This document shows, piece after piece, positions 37,843 through 48,106 of a DNA stretch of 64,000 nucleotides (its first letter is position 1; each line of letters begins with the position of its first letter). The position numbers and the translations under genes are program-made. Source of the DNA: Ruminiclostridium papyrosolvens DSM 2782 (lineage in GTDB: Bacteria > Bacillota > Clostridia > Acetivibrionales > DSM-1351); NCBI RefSeq assembly GCF_029318685.1, contig NZ_CP119677.1, positions 3,587,001-3,651,000 of the forward strand, given 5' to 3'. Under the pieces are notes generated by a model. That model did not search any database, was not told the origin of the DNA, and saw only the letters and a list, made by a program, of their open reading frames with translations.

Positions 37843-37975
37843 ATCATACCTCGCATTTTATAATTTAGCTAGATTAGAACCTTACTTATTGGAGTCAATT
37901 TGTGCATTCTTAGTTTAAGTTAATTAAATCTAGAAAATCGACTTCTTTTTTATATAAATACCTCTATTCAATTTA

Positions 37976-38203
37976 TTAATCAATAAAAAACTTCATATCA
38001 ACTTTATATTTTTCTAATACATCCTTGCTTAATTTTTTCATTAAATAGCCACAATCTAAACATAAATAAGTGTCTGGACAATAATAATTAGAACTTGCAC
38101 GCATTTCAATCTCATTTCTATAATCTCTAATAATGCCATCCTTAGTTGTTGAATTTGGAAGTTTTTCAACACTATTGCCTTTACAAAATAAGCATTCATG
38201 CAT
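37976..38203 (-). CDS. Small double CxxC zinc-binding protein
   Basis: 75 residues with CLFC at positions 4-7 and CLDC in the middle, a zinc-ribbon-like pair, behind GGGGGA. No family recognised. It is the outermost cargo gene on the right side of the element; the 280 bp beyond it up to 38490 hold no gene. Confidence 0.65.
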   Translation of the reverse strand: MHECLFCKGNSVEKLPNSTTKDGIIRDYRNEIEMRASSNYYCPDTYLCLDCGYLMKKLSKDVLEKYKVDMKFFID

Positions 38204-38492
38204 ATAGCCAATCCCCCTTCAAATTTAGCCCCTTATTAATATTCTACATTACAATTATATCCTTAGTCTACAATAATTCACATTAATTCAATACTACTTC
38301 TTATTTGTCACACTTTTAAATGTCTACCACCAATATTCCAATTAATTAGCTGCACCCCTATATGTAAAACAAAATGGACAAACTATATTTTAAATCCCAT
38401 TCCACTTTAATAATTCCAATTTGTTTTATAAGTTCACAACGTATAATACTATATTTACTATGAATTATAAATATAGTTATATTATATTTAAC

Positions 38493-38583
38493 GAAATAAA
38501 AAGACGGATAAACATATCATAGAATACTATGAAGTCTATCCATCTTATTAGTCAAGTTATATGATTCTCAAACTATTTGAGAA
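38493..38583. repeat. Right end of the Tn554-like element
   Basis: An imperfect palindrome (GGATA...CATAG aata CTATG...TATCC) is followed by TTATTAGTC..GTTATATGA and the terminal repeat ATTCTCAAACTATTTGAGAA. The same order of motifs, degenerate, occurs at 20823-20905. Confidence 0.6.
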
Positions 38584-38595
38584 CCAACAATCACT

Positions 38596-39043
38596 ATTCC
38601 CACCCACCAAAGTCCTTCCCTGCCCCTATCCCCAAACCCCTGATTTTACTGGCTCCTGATTTTCCGTCCAAAAACACTTCTTCCGTAAAATCGCCGAAAT
38701 CTTCTTTTTTCTTTTTCCCGTTCAACCTAATAAGGTTCTTCCGTGAAAAAGGCAGGATTTAGGGGTAAGGGTTAAGGTCCATGTCCCTAAAACCTTGCAA
38801 CCATGCCCCTTTCAGGATGTCCTAAAATAGTCCTTCCCTCGGCTGTACCTAAAAAGGGACGGAAGAACTTTGGCTGGTCTGCCGTGGTCCTCTCGTCCCT
38901 TAATTCTACTGGGTTTTATCTATATTTTTTATCCGTTTTCTTTTTCCCTGGCACGGAAGGGGTTGGGGCGGCTGGGAAGAAGATGGAGGGCTGAAAATAT
39001 AGTTAAAAGGTAAACAAAGGGATGAAAAGGGAACAAGTTCTCA
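38596..39043. other. C-rich non-coding stretch of distinct composition
   Basis: About 450 bp with runs such as CTGCCCCTATCCCCAAACCC and CCATGCCCCTTTCAGG on the plus strand. It is strikingly richer in C than its surroundings. Short ORFs on both strands lack ribosome sites and recognised content. It lies between the element right end and the germination operon. Confidence 0.45.
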
Positions 39044-39211
39044 CTACCCCCGATTGGCAAACATAACCACTAAAGGCAGAGCAATCGATACCAACATGAG
39101 CAGTACCACCCCTATCGTTGCTGTTCTATTCTTTTTGCTCCAGTTATATTTTGCAAAGCTCATCAAATATATAGCAACTAATAGCAAAAAAACGATCACT
39201 ATATATCTCAT
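39044..39211 (-). CDS. Small two-helix membrane protein of the germinant receptor operon (GerD-subunit-like)
   Basis: A 55-residue ORF beginning MRYIVIVFLLLVAIYLMSFA. Its ATG follows the gerC stop directly (TAGATG), so translation is coupled. It has two hydrophobic helices (about 3-20 and 33-51) joined by a KYNWSKKNRT loop. Some GerA-type operons of Bacillus carry a fourth gene for a small two-helix 'D' subunit that modulates the receptor. Topology and position fit that role; sequence homology cannot be judged here. Confidence 0.72.
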   Translation of the reverse strand: MRYIVIVFLLLVAIYLMSFAKYNWSKKNRTATIGVVLLMLVSIALPLVVMFANRG

Positions 39212-40519
39212 CTACTCTTTCCCCTCCGTTGATATTATAGGAGAGCTTTTCAGCATTGTTCCTGGCTTTCTTATTGTAAATTTTACTTCTGTATTAATCT
39301 GCGACTTTTCAAACTGCTTTTTCCAGTTGTATTTCTCCCATTCCTGTATAGTTCCAAACTGCATTATGGCAGTGTCTCCAAAGTTAAATACATCCACTTT
39401 CAGGTTTTTGCATTTTTCTATCAAACTATCTAACCCATTCTTTAAATACTGCTCAAAAGCACTCTCTAATAGCGGTTTTAGCTCTGTGCTTTCATAATTA
39501 ACCCTGGACTGTATGGCGAGAATATCGCCTTCGAGTTGTAATTTTAGATTAATGACAGGCTTTCCTTCCTCAAACTTGATTTTTACATTTGGCTTTCTTG
39601 TTTGACGGACATCTAAAGCAATTGCCAGGCCAGGGTTTTTAGGGTCAGGTATAGTGAAAAAACCATTTTTAAAGTCCCCTTTGCCAATAAGCATAACCCT
39701 TGTTTCCTCACCGTTGAGTTCACCCACCATCCTATCTCCGTTAAAGAGAGCTGACCCCAAAAACTCAATTTTACTTCCTCCCCTTCTTGGAAGTTCCCCA
39801 GCATAGTAATCTACTCTACCTTGGGAATTTTGGGAATTATCTTGAAATTCAGAACTCTTTTCTTTATAATTGTTAAAATCGTTTATTGCTGCAAGGATAG
39901 CAATAGGCTGACGGTAAGTGGATTTCATTCCATCATAAAGGTTATTTAGGGTAACATGAGGGAAGAGGCTAATTTCATTTGCTTCCTGTGACATTGTCTC
40001 CATCCCCTTTGATAGTGTTGTTCCAAATAGAGGTTTGTTCTCTTTAATAAAATCCGTTGCAGGTTCTTTCGACACAATTACATGGAGAGACCTTCTTATC
40101 TCCCTGTATCTCGCCATAGGAGCAAGAAATTCTCCTATCAAGCCCTCTTTAGCCAGTTCCTCTGAAAAAACTAAAACCTGTGTGTGCATAAAGTTTAACC
40201 TTCTTGTTATTGTTGTATTTAACATATTGATCCCTGTAAAAAAAGAAGGAGTATCTATTGTGACAAATGTGTAACCATCCTGACTTTCCTCTTGCCCGCC
40301 TCCGCTTTTTTTATCTTGCTCCATTCCACCGCCGCCACCTCCCGAACTTTCCTTTGCAGTAGAAAATTGAACGGTTATTCTCCATTTATCCGACACTCCT
40401 TTGTCTATCCCTAACGTGACTACATGGGCTGAATCGTCTAACTCTCTTGCATCATAGCAGGCAGTAAGGCCTAACATAAGAATTACACAAGTTGAAATTA
40501 ACAGGATTATCCTACGCAT
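39212..40519 (-). CDS. Ger(x)C-family germinant receptor lipoprotein
   Basis: 435 residues with a lipoprotein signal (LMLGLTAC lipobox) followed by CYDARELDDSAHVVTLGIDK, characteristic of GerAC-type subunits. It is anchored to the outer face of the inner spore membrane as the C subunit of the receptor. It overlaps the end of the permease gene by 8 bp. A long Gly/Ser insert (ESSGGGGGGMEQDKK) is unusual but lies in a loop. Confidence 0.93.
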   Translation of the reverse strand: MRRIILLISTCVILMLGLTACYDARELDDSAHVVTLGIDKGVSDKWRITVQFSTAKESSGGGGGGMEQDKKSGGGQEESQDGYTFVTIDTPSFFTGINMLNTTITRRLNFMHTQVLVFSEELAKEGLIGEFLAPMARYREIRRSLHVIVSKEPATDFIKENKPLFGTTLSKGMETMSQEANEISLFPHVTLNNLYDGMKSTYRQPIAILAAINDFNNYKEKSSEFQDNSQNSQGRVDYYAGELPRRGGSKIEFLGSALFNGDRMVGELNGEETRVMLIGKGDFKNGFFTIPDPKNPGLAIALDVRQTRKPNVKIKFEEGKPVINLKLQLEGDILAIQSRVNYESTELKPLLESAFEQYLKNGLDSLIEKCKNLKVDVFNFGDTAIMQFGTIQEWEKYNWKKQFEKSQINTEVKFTIRKPGTMLKSSPIISTEGKE

Positions 40520-41609
40520 TCGGTATAGCCTCCTTTTTCCTTATCTTTGCAACGATTAATGCAATTATTGGAGGTATAAACAAGAATATACCGCCGTATT
40601 CACGCAATGCCTCAACGCTCCCATAAATAACACTAACCATATCTTTTTGTATCATGGAGCAAAAAAACAGAATGATAGCAGAGGGCATTACAATTGCTTT
40701 TCTATCCTGAATTCTGAACATTTTGCTGTATATACTTGTAAAGGTGTAAAAAACTGCTGTAACCGATATGAACGAGCTTATATTCCATATAAAAAGGAAA
40801 ATAGGCTCAAGTCTTTGTAGGAATCTTCCGTAGTCAATCAAGGTGGCCATCTCATACATTGGAGCAGTCACTTCCGAGGCTACATAGTATGGAAATGTTA
40901 GTGTATAAGCAAGAATCGAAATAGATATTAACACTGCTGACATGGCAATACTTATATAACCTACCTTTTTTATATACTTCGTGCCTTGAAGTGAACCTGC
41001 AAATACTGCAATAATTATAACTTCACCATAAGCAGAGTTTCTAACAACCCCATTGAAGAATGTTTTATCAACTCCATATCCCCATATTGGAAACAACCGA
41101 TGAACATCATAATTTTGCCAGCCTAATATAAGAATTGCAAAAAATGCAAATATCATTATGTATGCAGTTAGTTTAGCGCACCTTGCCAACGCCTCTAATC
41201 CTAATGAACAAGCTACTGCAACCCCTATAACAAATATTCCCAAGATAAAACTTGGAGGAGTTAGAGGCAATACATAAACCTTTAAGACTTCAGCAAATTC
41301 CCTCATTCTTACAGTGGCAATCATCATCATCATAAACGCAAGAATTCCAGAGAAAATAAAGCCTGCAAAACGCCCCAATGTAATATCAAATATCTCCACA
41401 AGCCCCTTGTTGGGAAAGCGTTTAAGCAAAAGATAAATAAAGGTAAATCCTAATGCTGCAATTGCAGCAGATATTAACGTCGTATACCAACCTGTGGTTC
41501 CAACAAGGGTTGCCAATACTGCAGAGCTTGTATAGAATACCTTTGCAGAGATTGTAATTGTTACAAGCCAAACCGCTTCAGAAACACCAAATTTCCCTTC
41601 CTTTATCAT
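40512..41609 (-). CDS. GerB-family germinant receptor permease subunit
   Basis: 365 residues from the ATG at 41609. Its ATGA overlaps the gerA stop and GGGGGAAG precedes it. About ten transmembrane helices and the start KEGKFGVSEAVWLV mark the spore-germination permease family (APC superfamily). It holds the likely small-molecule germinant site. Confidence 0.93.
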   Translation of the reverse strand: MIKEGKFGVSEAVWLVTITISAKVFYTSSAVLATLVGTTGWYTTLISAAIAALGFTFIYLLLKRFPNKGLVEIFDITLGRFAGFIFSGILAFMMMMIATVRMREFAEVLKVYVLPLTPPSFILGIFVIGVAVACSLGLEALARCAKLTAYIMIFAFFAILILGWQNYDVHRLFPIWGYGVDKTFFNGVVRNSAYGEVIIIAVFAGSLQGTKYIKKVGYISIAMSAVLISISILAYTLTFPYYVASEVTAPMYEMATLIDYGRFLQRLEPIFLFIWNISSFISVTAVFYTFTSIYSKMFRIQDRKAIVMPSAIILFFCSMIQKDMVSVIYGSVEALREYGGIFLFIPPIIALIVAKIRKKEAIPNA

Positions 41610-43396
41610 TTGTCTTCCCCCTTTTTCTTGGCCCATTTTCTTGTGGGTTCACCCTGCCTTTTTCTGTCAAGGGGGTTCACAAAATCAGGCCTCTCTTTCT
41701 GTTCAAAGATAGGACCTACTGCAATTAAGTCATTATTAGCTCTTGTCTTTGGGGCTACGGGTGTAAAATAAGGTACTCCGAAAGACTTAATTCCGCAAGT
41801 AATGCAGCCAAAAACAAATATTCCTGCGGAAATACCATAAAAGCCTGCAATTCCCCCAAGAAAAATAAATACAAACCTTAATGTTCTGGCAGTAAACGAA
41901 AGTGAAAATGATGGGATTGTAAAACTCCCAATTCCACCTACGGCAACAACAATAATAAGGATAGGGCTTACGATATTCGCTGCAACAGCGGCCTGTCCCA
42001 GAATTAATGCCCCTACTATACCCAGTGTGTTGCCTATAGCACCAGGTACTCTTATACCAGCTTCCCTTATAAGTTCAAATGATACTTCCATAAGCAGTAT
42101 TTCTATGATAGTAGGGAATGGTACATTCTCCCTTGATTTTGCTATTGAAGTAAGGAGTTCAGTAGGTATCATTTCCTGGTGGTACAATGTGAGTGCTACA
42201 TATAGCCCTGGCAGGAAGAGAGTCATTAATAACCCAAGATACCTTAAAAGCCTTAAGAACGTTCCAAATTGCCACTTCAAGAAGAAATCCTCGGGAGATT
42301 GCATTGCTTCAAAAAAACTGGTTGGCACTGTAGATGCAAAAGGGGTGCCTTCAGCAATAATTGCAACTTTCCCATCTAAAATATTTGCGGCTGTTTTATC
42401 AGGACGTTCAGTTGTTATAATCTGCGGGAAAAAGCTGTAAGGTTTATCTGCTATCAATTCCTCAAGTATTCCGTTTCCTACCACAAAGTCTGTATCAAGC
42501 CCATTGATCCTTCTTTTCACCTCATTGACAATGGCAGGATTTGCAATACCATCAATATAAAGCATTGCACAACTTGTATGATCAGTCTTTCCTACAGGAA
42601 TTATTTCAGTAATAAGGTCTTTGTTTTTAATAACTCTTCTTATTAGTGTTATATTAGTCCGTAGATTCTCTGTAAAACCTTCCTGGGCACCTCTTATAAC
42701 ATTTTCAGTGACAGGCTTATCTACGTTTCTCTTTTCATAACCCCTGCTTTCTATTAATAGGGACTCCTCATAACCGTCAATAAAGAGGGCTGTAACACCA
42801 GATAAAATCTGCATGATTACTTTCTTAAAATACTTTTCTTTTGTAACCTCGTTAATTGATAGAACACTATCAGCAATATAATCCATAGGGCAGCGATCAT
42901 TAAAGTCACTAAAATGTTCTGGATCCATAAGTTGCCTCAAGATAAAATTATTAATTGTAGTTTTATCTGCCATTCCATCAATATAAACAATAAAAGCATT
43001 CATCCTTCTTGCCACTTTAAGATTTCTAATTACAACATCCTGGTTTTTGCCAAAATTCAACTCTTGCTTTAGCCTTTCAAAGTTTGTCTTGAGTTCAGCC
43101 GCTATTGTTTCTCCCACCTGTAGATCTTTCTTTTTGTCCTGCTGACTTTTGTTTTTTTTATTTTTTACATTATTCCAACCATCTACAGATAAAGGAGTTT
43201 TCGCCTCATTTTTACTACTTTGTCCACTACTTTTCTGACTTTGGCTGGTCTGATTTACGTTATTTTGCTTATCAACTTTTGATTCTATTTTTTGATCTTT
43301 ACCCTCACTCGTACCTTCTAAAAGCTCAAAGCCTTCAATACTCGTATTTTCTTTATATGATAGAAGGTTTTTAATAATCTTAAATAACGATCCCAC
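41606..43396 (-). CDS. GerA-family germinant receptor A subunit
   Basis: 596 residues from a GTG at 43396 behind GGTGAAG. The N-terminal about 90 residues are charged and low-complexity. The GerA domain follows (RNLKVARRMNAFIVYIDGMA, ERPDKTAANILDGKVAIIAE) and then membrane segments in the last third. It is the first gene of the gerA-gerB-gerC-small-protein operon. Its germinant cannot be predicted. Confidence 0.95.
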   Translation of the reverse strand: MGSLFKIIKNLLSYKENTSIEGFELLEGTSEGKDQKIESKVDKQNNVNQTSQSQKSSGQSSKNEAKTPLSVDGWNNVKNKKNKSQQDKKKDLQVGETIAAELKTNFERLKQELNFGKNQDVVIRNLKVARRMNAFIVYIDGMADKTTINNFILRQLMDPEHFSDFNDRCPMDYIADSVLSINEVTKEKYFKKVIMQILSGVTALFIDGYEESLLIESRGYEKRNVDKPVTENVIRGAQEGFTENLRTNITLIRRVIKNKDLITEIIPVGKTDHTSCAMLYIDGIANPAIVNEVKRRINGLDTDFVVGNGILEELIADKPYSFFPQIITTERPDKTAANILDGKVAIIAEGTPFASTVPTSFFEAMQSPEDFFLKWQFGTFLRLLRYLGLLMTLFLPGLYVALTLYHQEMIPTELLTSIAKSRENVPFPTIIEILLMEVSFELIREAGIRVPGAIGNTLGIVGALILGQAAVAANIVSPILIIVVAVGGIGSFTIPSFSLSFTARTLRFVFIFLGGIAGFYGISAGIFVFGCITCGIKSFGVPYFTPVAPKTRANNDLIAVGPIFEQKERPDFVNPLDRKRQGEPTRKWAKKKGEDK

Positions 43397-43674
43397 TGTT
43401 ACTTCACCACCGAATCTTATGTAATAACAAATCTCTTTGGGTATGTTCCGATGCCCTAAAAAGTTTACAATCTGCCATTTTAGTTATTCTTTTACCTAAA
43501 TTATTGCCCATTTAATAATTGCTAAACATTCCCATAAATAAAAATTAGATATTATCAAAAAAAATTAAGTTTATTGATACTTGAAAATTGATTGGTATAA
43601 GATATATGTGTATATTTGTAAAAAATGGTGAGTAAAATTATTAAAATGCAAAAGCAAAGGGAGGATGAGATTAA
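43397..43674. promoter_or_regulatory. Promoter region of the germination operon
   Basis: 278 bp, AT-rich, between gerA (minus) and the DUF4865 fragment (plus). A forespore sigma-G type promoter is expected for gerA but I could not pick one with confidence. Confidence 0.3.
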
Positions 43675-43935
43675 ATGATAGCAACACAATACAAGATTAT
43701 ATTACCAAGTGATTATGATATGATTATAATCACAGACAGAGTAAAGAATAATGGTTATATAACAGATGGGTTCGGTAATTTAAAGTTAAAATTGTATCTT
43801 ATAACAGAAAAAAGGGGAAATAATAGTTTGTCAAATAGTTATTCCCCTTTTTTTCTCCTTTACAGTCCACCCTCTTTTAGTTGCTGTTTACCTTTAAAAA
43901 TTCCGTTGCTTCTTCTGGTAAAAGAGGTTTACTGA
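43675..43935 (+). pseudogene. N-terminal fragment of a DUF4865-type gene
   Basis: With a good GGGAGG site, the frame starts MIATQYKIILPSDYDMIIIT and reaches DGFGNLKLKLYLITEK, which matches the beginning of DUF4865 proteins (about 190 residues). After about 48 residues it runs into the terminator of the neighbouring gene and ends at 43935. The remainder of the gene is missing. Confidence 0.6.
43808..43854. terminator. Terminator downstream of the EAL gene
   Basis: An A-rich/T-rich hairpin (AAAAAAGGGGAA...TTATTCCCCTTTTTT) 23 bp beyond the EAL-gene stop, inside the truncated DUF4865 frame. Confidence 0.8.
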
Positions 43936-45797
43936 AATAATAACCCTGGATTATATTGCAACCTTTCTCTTTCAGATACTCATACTGTTCTTTTGTTTCT
44001 ACACCTTCTGCAATTATTTCTGCGTTAATCTTATGCCCGAGGGAAATTATCGCATCAATAATCACTTTGTTTATATCAGCTTTGATATTGAAAACAAATG
44101 TTCTTTCTATCTTTAAGCTGTTTGCTGCAAGTGTCTGGACATACTTTAAAGAGTTATAACCTGTTCCAAAATCATCAATAGAAATTTTAACTCCACTCTT
44201 GCTTAAACGGTTTAAGTTCCTTTTTACATTATAAACCGACTCTATAAGTACACTTTCAGTAATTTCAAGCATTAGATATTTCGGTAAAAGACCTGTTTCT
44301 AAAAGGATTCTGATTACTCCTTCTGCAAAATCAGGCTGCTGCAGTTGAATAGCGGAAACATTTATCGATAAACCACAGTCTGTGCGCCCTGTTTTATGCC
44401 ATTCCTTCAATTGTTTGCAGGCATTTTTAAGGACCCACTCGCCTATCGATATAATATGCCTTGTCTCTTCTGCAATGGGGATGAATTCTACAGGGCCTAT
44501 TATTCCTTTTCTGGGGTGTTTCCATCTTATTAGTGCCTCCAAGCATACCGTCTTTTTTGTCTTTGCGTCTATAAGCGGCTGATAGCATAAAAATAACTCG
44601 CCATTATGTATTGCATTTTTTAAATCCTTTTTTATATCATTACGCAGGTTTATCTCCCTGCTCAAGTAATTATTGAAATACTGCAGGTTACTTTTGCCTC
44701 CTTCTTTTGCCTTATACATGGCTATATCCGCTTTTTTTAGAAGGCTTTTTCCATCTCTTCCGTTATTGGGATATATAGCAATACCTGCACTGACTGTGCT
44801 GGAAAATTTGTGGCCACTAACAGTTAGAGGCTGTTTAAACGAATCTATAATTCTTCGCGCAATTTTATCTACGTCATTTAAATTAGTAATATCAGGTACT
44901 AACAGTGCAAACTCGTCCCCTCCTATTCGGCATAATATATCTGCATCTCTAATGCATGCTTTAAACCTATCTGCAATTTTCTTCAAAAATCTGTCGCCTA
45001 TATTTTTTGGCATCCTTTGGATGAATAAGTTTCTTCCATTTCTCATAGTATCCGCAAATTTCTTCTTCCCCAAGGCCCAGCATGATGCTCCACTCTTTAG
45101 ATATATAGACAGTATCGTTAACCAGGTCCCAATCCCATAACCCATCACTTGCACCTTCAACCACCAGTCTGTACCGTTCCTCACTCCTTTGTAAAGCCTC
45201 TTTCTGCTTCTTTAATTCGTATAGGTTGTATTTCAGCTCCTCTTCCTGTGCCATGAGTTCCTCATTCATAGCTGACAATTCTTCCTGCTGGGCCGTCAAT
45301 TCCTCGTTGGCGGCAGCCAAATCGCTATTTGCCTTTTCAAGCCGCTCTTCAGCATTTTTCAGGTTTGTAATGTCAATTCCTACAGATACAATATGTTCTC
45401 TGCCTTCATCATCACTGATTATATAATTGTCCCATTCAATGCAAACCTCTCTGCCGTCTTTTGAAACTAATTGGCCACCGAATCTGTACTGCAGGTTCTT
45501 ATCTTCAATACTCCTTAATTTCTTTTTAATATGGAAAGCAACATCCTGCGGAATAATTGAATTTATACTTGCTGTTCCATCCAAGCCGTTTTTACTAAAA
45601 CCAGTTATCTGCCAAGCATGTTTATTAAACCAAATAATTTTGCCGTCTAAAGCCCATACCACTACAACCATCTGACTGTTTTGAAGAATTCTGTTCAAAA
45701 GCCCGCCCTTATCTTCAAAATATGTAAAGAATTGATTTGATACCTTATGATAATCTCCTGTATTTAAGTATGGAGATATATCTACATCCCTGTTCAC
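43877..45797 (-). pseudogene. PAS-GGDEF-EAL c-di-GMP protein disrupted by internal deletion
   Basis: From a GTG at 45797 (GAGAGGAAG upstream) the frame encodes a PAS domain, a Glu-rich coiled coil (NEELTAQQEELSAMNEELMA) and the start of a second PAS up to IHPKDAKK, then shifts and stops at 44967. The other frame enters at IGDRFLKKIADRF, already halfway into the GGDEF domain. It continues with RIGGDEFALL, then a full EAL domain (CLEALIRWKHP, IDDFGTGYNSLKY, IAEGVETKEQ). The end of PAS2 and the first half of GGDEF are missing, so this is a deletion plus frameshift, not one base error. The EAL part alone could still be a phosphodiesterase if translated. Confidence 0.8.
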
Positions 45798-45872
45798 AGC
45801 AGTCTTCCTCTCATACGATATTTTCCATATGTTCACTTTTAATATCAATTGCCAACATCTTTAAAAGCCTTT

Positions 45873-47885
45873 TTATATCTTAAACTTTGAGACAGTCGTT
45901 ATAAGCAAATTTGACTTTTCGTTTGCTGATTCAGACAGTTTGATAACATCATTCGACATCTGTGTTACGGCTGATGCTTCCTGGGCTATGTTAGCAGCTC
46001 CCTGGGCTTCTTCGTTGGAAGCCCCCGCTATTACATTTATAGCTTTGACCATATTCTGGACTGAAGCTAAAAGCTCTTCGGAAGTTGCACCGAAATCAGT
46101 CACCATGTCATTTATGCTGGATGAATTCTGACTATATTGCTCACTGGATTCGACAAGGTTTTCATAGTCACTCAATACCTGTTTGTCAATGAACTCCAGG
46201 ATCTCACTTGAGCTGGCTGAAAGGTTATTGACGGCTTCCAGTATTACTTTGGTGACTTCCTGTATCCTGGTTACCGTATTTTTAGAATCCTCTGCCAGCT
46301 TTCGGATTTCATCGGCGACAACTGCAAAACCTTTGCCTGCTTCACCAGCTCTGGCAGCTTCAATAGCCGCATTCAACGCAAGCAGATTGGTTTGCGAAGT
46401 TATTGCAAGGATAGCCTCGGATAATTCATTGATTTGGTTAACCGCTTTTGATTGTTCAATTGCTCTCTGCAGGCTGTTTTTTGTCTTTCCATAGATTCCG
46501 TCAGTATTTTCTTTTGATGCTATTGCGTTTTGTTTCATTTCTTCGGTCATCTTATTTAGATTGCTTACTGTGACAGCACTTTCCTGTGCTTTATATGCAA
46601 TAGACTCCACAGCTTTTTCAATTTCCGTAGAAGTGGCATTCATTTCTTCTGTGGAGGAGGCGGTTTCCTCGGTTCCTGCCGATAGTTCTTCCGTTGTTGC
46701 AGAGATTCCTTCTATGCTTTTGTTAAGCTGCTCCATATTGGTATGAATATTGATAAGCATCTGGCTTACAATAGATGACTCGTCAACAACTTTTTTAATA
46801 ATATCTTTTACTGATGTCTGCATGGTTTGCATTGCATTTGCAAGGGCCCCTGTTTCATCCTTCTTTTTAAGCAGCATTGCAGGGACTTCCTTTGTAAAAT
46901 CCCCAGTTGCTACAATTGTAAGGTAATCTGAAGCTGTTTTGATAGGTTTTGATATGCCTGATGCTATCAGGAAGGTAATTACTATACTGGCTCCCAGAAA
47001 GATCAATGATACAATCAGCATGGTTTTCGCAAGGTTATTTACCTTTGCCATGGCTTCGGACTTTGGAGCTGTTATAGCCAATGACCAGTCGGTCCCTTTT
47101 ACAGGGGCAAAACCCATATATTTGGTTATACCCTTGTAAGTATATTCACCTACTCCCTCTTTTCCTTCAACCATTTGCTTTTCCAACTCTACCAGAGATT
47201 TTAGTCCAGGGTCTTTTTTGACATTTTCAAAGTTATTATCCATTTTTATGACAAGATTCTTATCTTTATAGGCCACCATTGTTCCTTTACTATTAATCAT
47301 AAAGGCTTCCCCACTTTTGCCAAAATGGATGTCATCTGTAAGCATACTCAATTCATTTCCATCACGGGTAGCGATAAGCATACCCTTGACTGTATTGCCA
47401 TCTTTAATTGGGACTGCATAGCATATTACTACATTATTGTCAGTCTTGCTAACAATTGGGTCTGAAACTGTGCTTTCTCCATCCAATACTGTTTTAAAAT
47501 AATCCCTATCGGAAATGTCAATAATTTCTCCGTCTGTATATTTAGCATTACCAGACATATCTGAAATGCCCATCCTCAAATGACCATTTCTTTTTACTTC
47601 ATTTTTCAGCAATTCCAGCTTTTCATCTAACGTGGATTCATTATTTTTTATTAAGTCAATTTCAGCCAAAACCTCCAGAGCATTCAGCTGGATATTGACT
47701 CTTTCCTGCACAACCTTTGAAGCCTCTTTAGCCAATTGGGACAGCGATTCATCTATGCTGGAAGATAAGTCGTTTGCCGAAGCCATATACGATACAACTC
47801 CAAGTCCAGCACAGATTATAAGTAGTAATGCCCCAAAAAATAAAGATAGTTTTGTTTTAATACTCTTAAATTGCAATATATGCAC
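45873..47885 (-). CDS. Methyl-accepting chemotaxis protein with Cache sensor
   Basis: 670 residues: transmembrane helix (about 12-34), periplasmic-type double Cache domain (to about 275), second helix (about 287-308), HAMP, then the signalling coiled coil with the highly conserved hairpin tip ([20 protein letters not shown] and [16 protein letters not shown]). It binds a small ligand outside and controls CheA. The start codon at 47885 is preceded by GAGAGGGTGC. It lies 24 bp upstream of the damaged c-di-GMP gene region. Confidence 0.95.
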   Translation of the reverse strand: MHILQFKSIKTKLSLFFGALLLIICAGLGVVSYMASANDLSSSIDESLSQLAKEASKVVQERVNIQLNALEVLAEIDLIKNNESTLDEKLELLKNEVKRNGHLRMGISDMSGNAKYTDGEIIDISDRDYFKTVLDGESTVSDPIVSKTDNNVVICYAVPIKDGNTVKGMLIATRDGNELSMLTDDIHFGKSGEAFMINSKGTMVAYKDKNLVIKMDNNFENVKKDPGLKSLVELEKQMVEGKEGVGEYTYKGITKYMGFAPVKGTDWSLAITAPKSEAMAKVNNLAKTMLIVSLIFLGASIVITFLIASGISKPIKTASDYLTIVATGDFTKEVPAMLLKKKDETGALANAMQTMQTSVKDIIKKVVDESSIVSQMLINIHTNMEQLNKSIEGISATTEELSAGTEETASSTEEMNATSTEIEKAVESIAYKAQESAVTVSNLNKMTEEMKQNAIASKENTDGIYGKTKNSLQRAIEQSKAVNQINELSEAILAITSQTNLLALNAAIEAARAGEAGKGFAVVADEIRKLAEDSKNTVTRIQEVTKVILEAVNNLSASSSEILEFIDKQVLSDYENLVESSEQYSQNSSSINDMVTDFGATSEELLASVQNMVKAINVIAGASNEEAQGAANIAQEASAVTQMSNDVIKLSESANEKSNLLITTVSKFKI

Positions 47886-48106
47886 CCTCTCTTATTAAAG
47901 ATTATTAGTCGTAATTACATTTATTTTGTATATTTATGTCTTTTATATTTGTAATTGTATAATGAAAGATCCTCTTTTCATACTTTTTTGATAAAAATGT
48001 CCCAGCCACGGTTGTGACATTTTTATGTTTACCCATCGTACAATTTGGTTATATAATTATTACAACTCTGACTACATACTGATTTTATAGGGAGAAAAAT
48101 AACGAT
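47886..48106. promoter_or_regulatory. Divergent promoter region with hairpin
   Basis: 221 bp between the chemoreceptor and the XRE-type gene. AAAAATGTC/GACATTTTT (about 47993-48026) forms a stem resembling a terminator, odd at a position upstream of both genes. Confidence 0.4.

Larger units (their letters stand above)
26884..38595. mobile_element. Tn554-like element (about 11.7 kb) with proposed ends
   Basis: CCAACAATCACT occurs as a direct repeat at 26884-26895 and 38584-38595. Just inside, TTCTCATAAAGTTTGAGAAT (26901-26920) and the inverted ATTCTCAAACTATTTGAGAA (38564-38583) form terminal inverted repeats. A second left-end site, TCTCATTAAGTTTGAGACTC, is at 26955. Between them lie tnpA, tnpB and tnpC (Tn554 order), a fourth recombinase and cargo. 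The ends are my inference from these repeats; Tn554 itself leaves no target duplication, so the 12-bp repeat may instead be the attachment site. Confidence 0.65.

Noticed and set aside
38577-38994. Two plus-strand ORFs of 61 and 63 codons in the C-rich block
   Set aside because: Proline/Phe-rich low-complexity translations caused by base composition, without ribosome sites.
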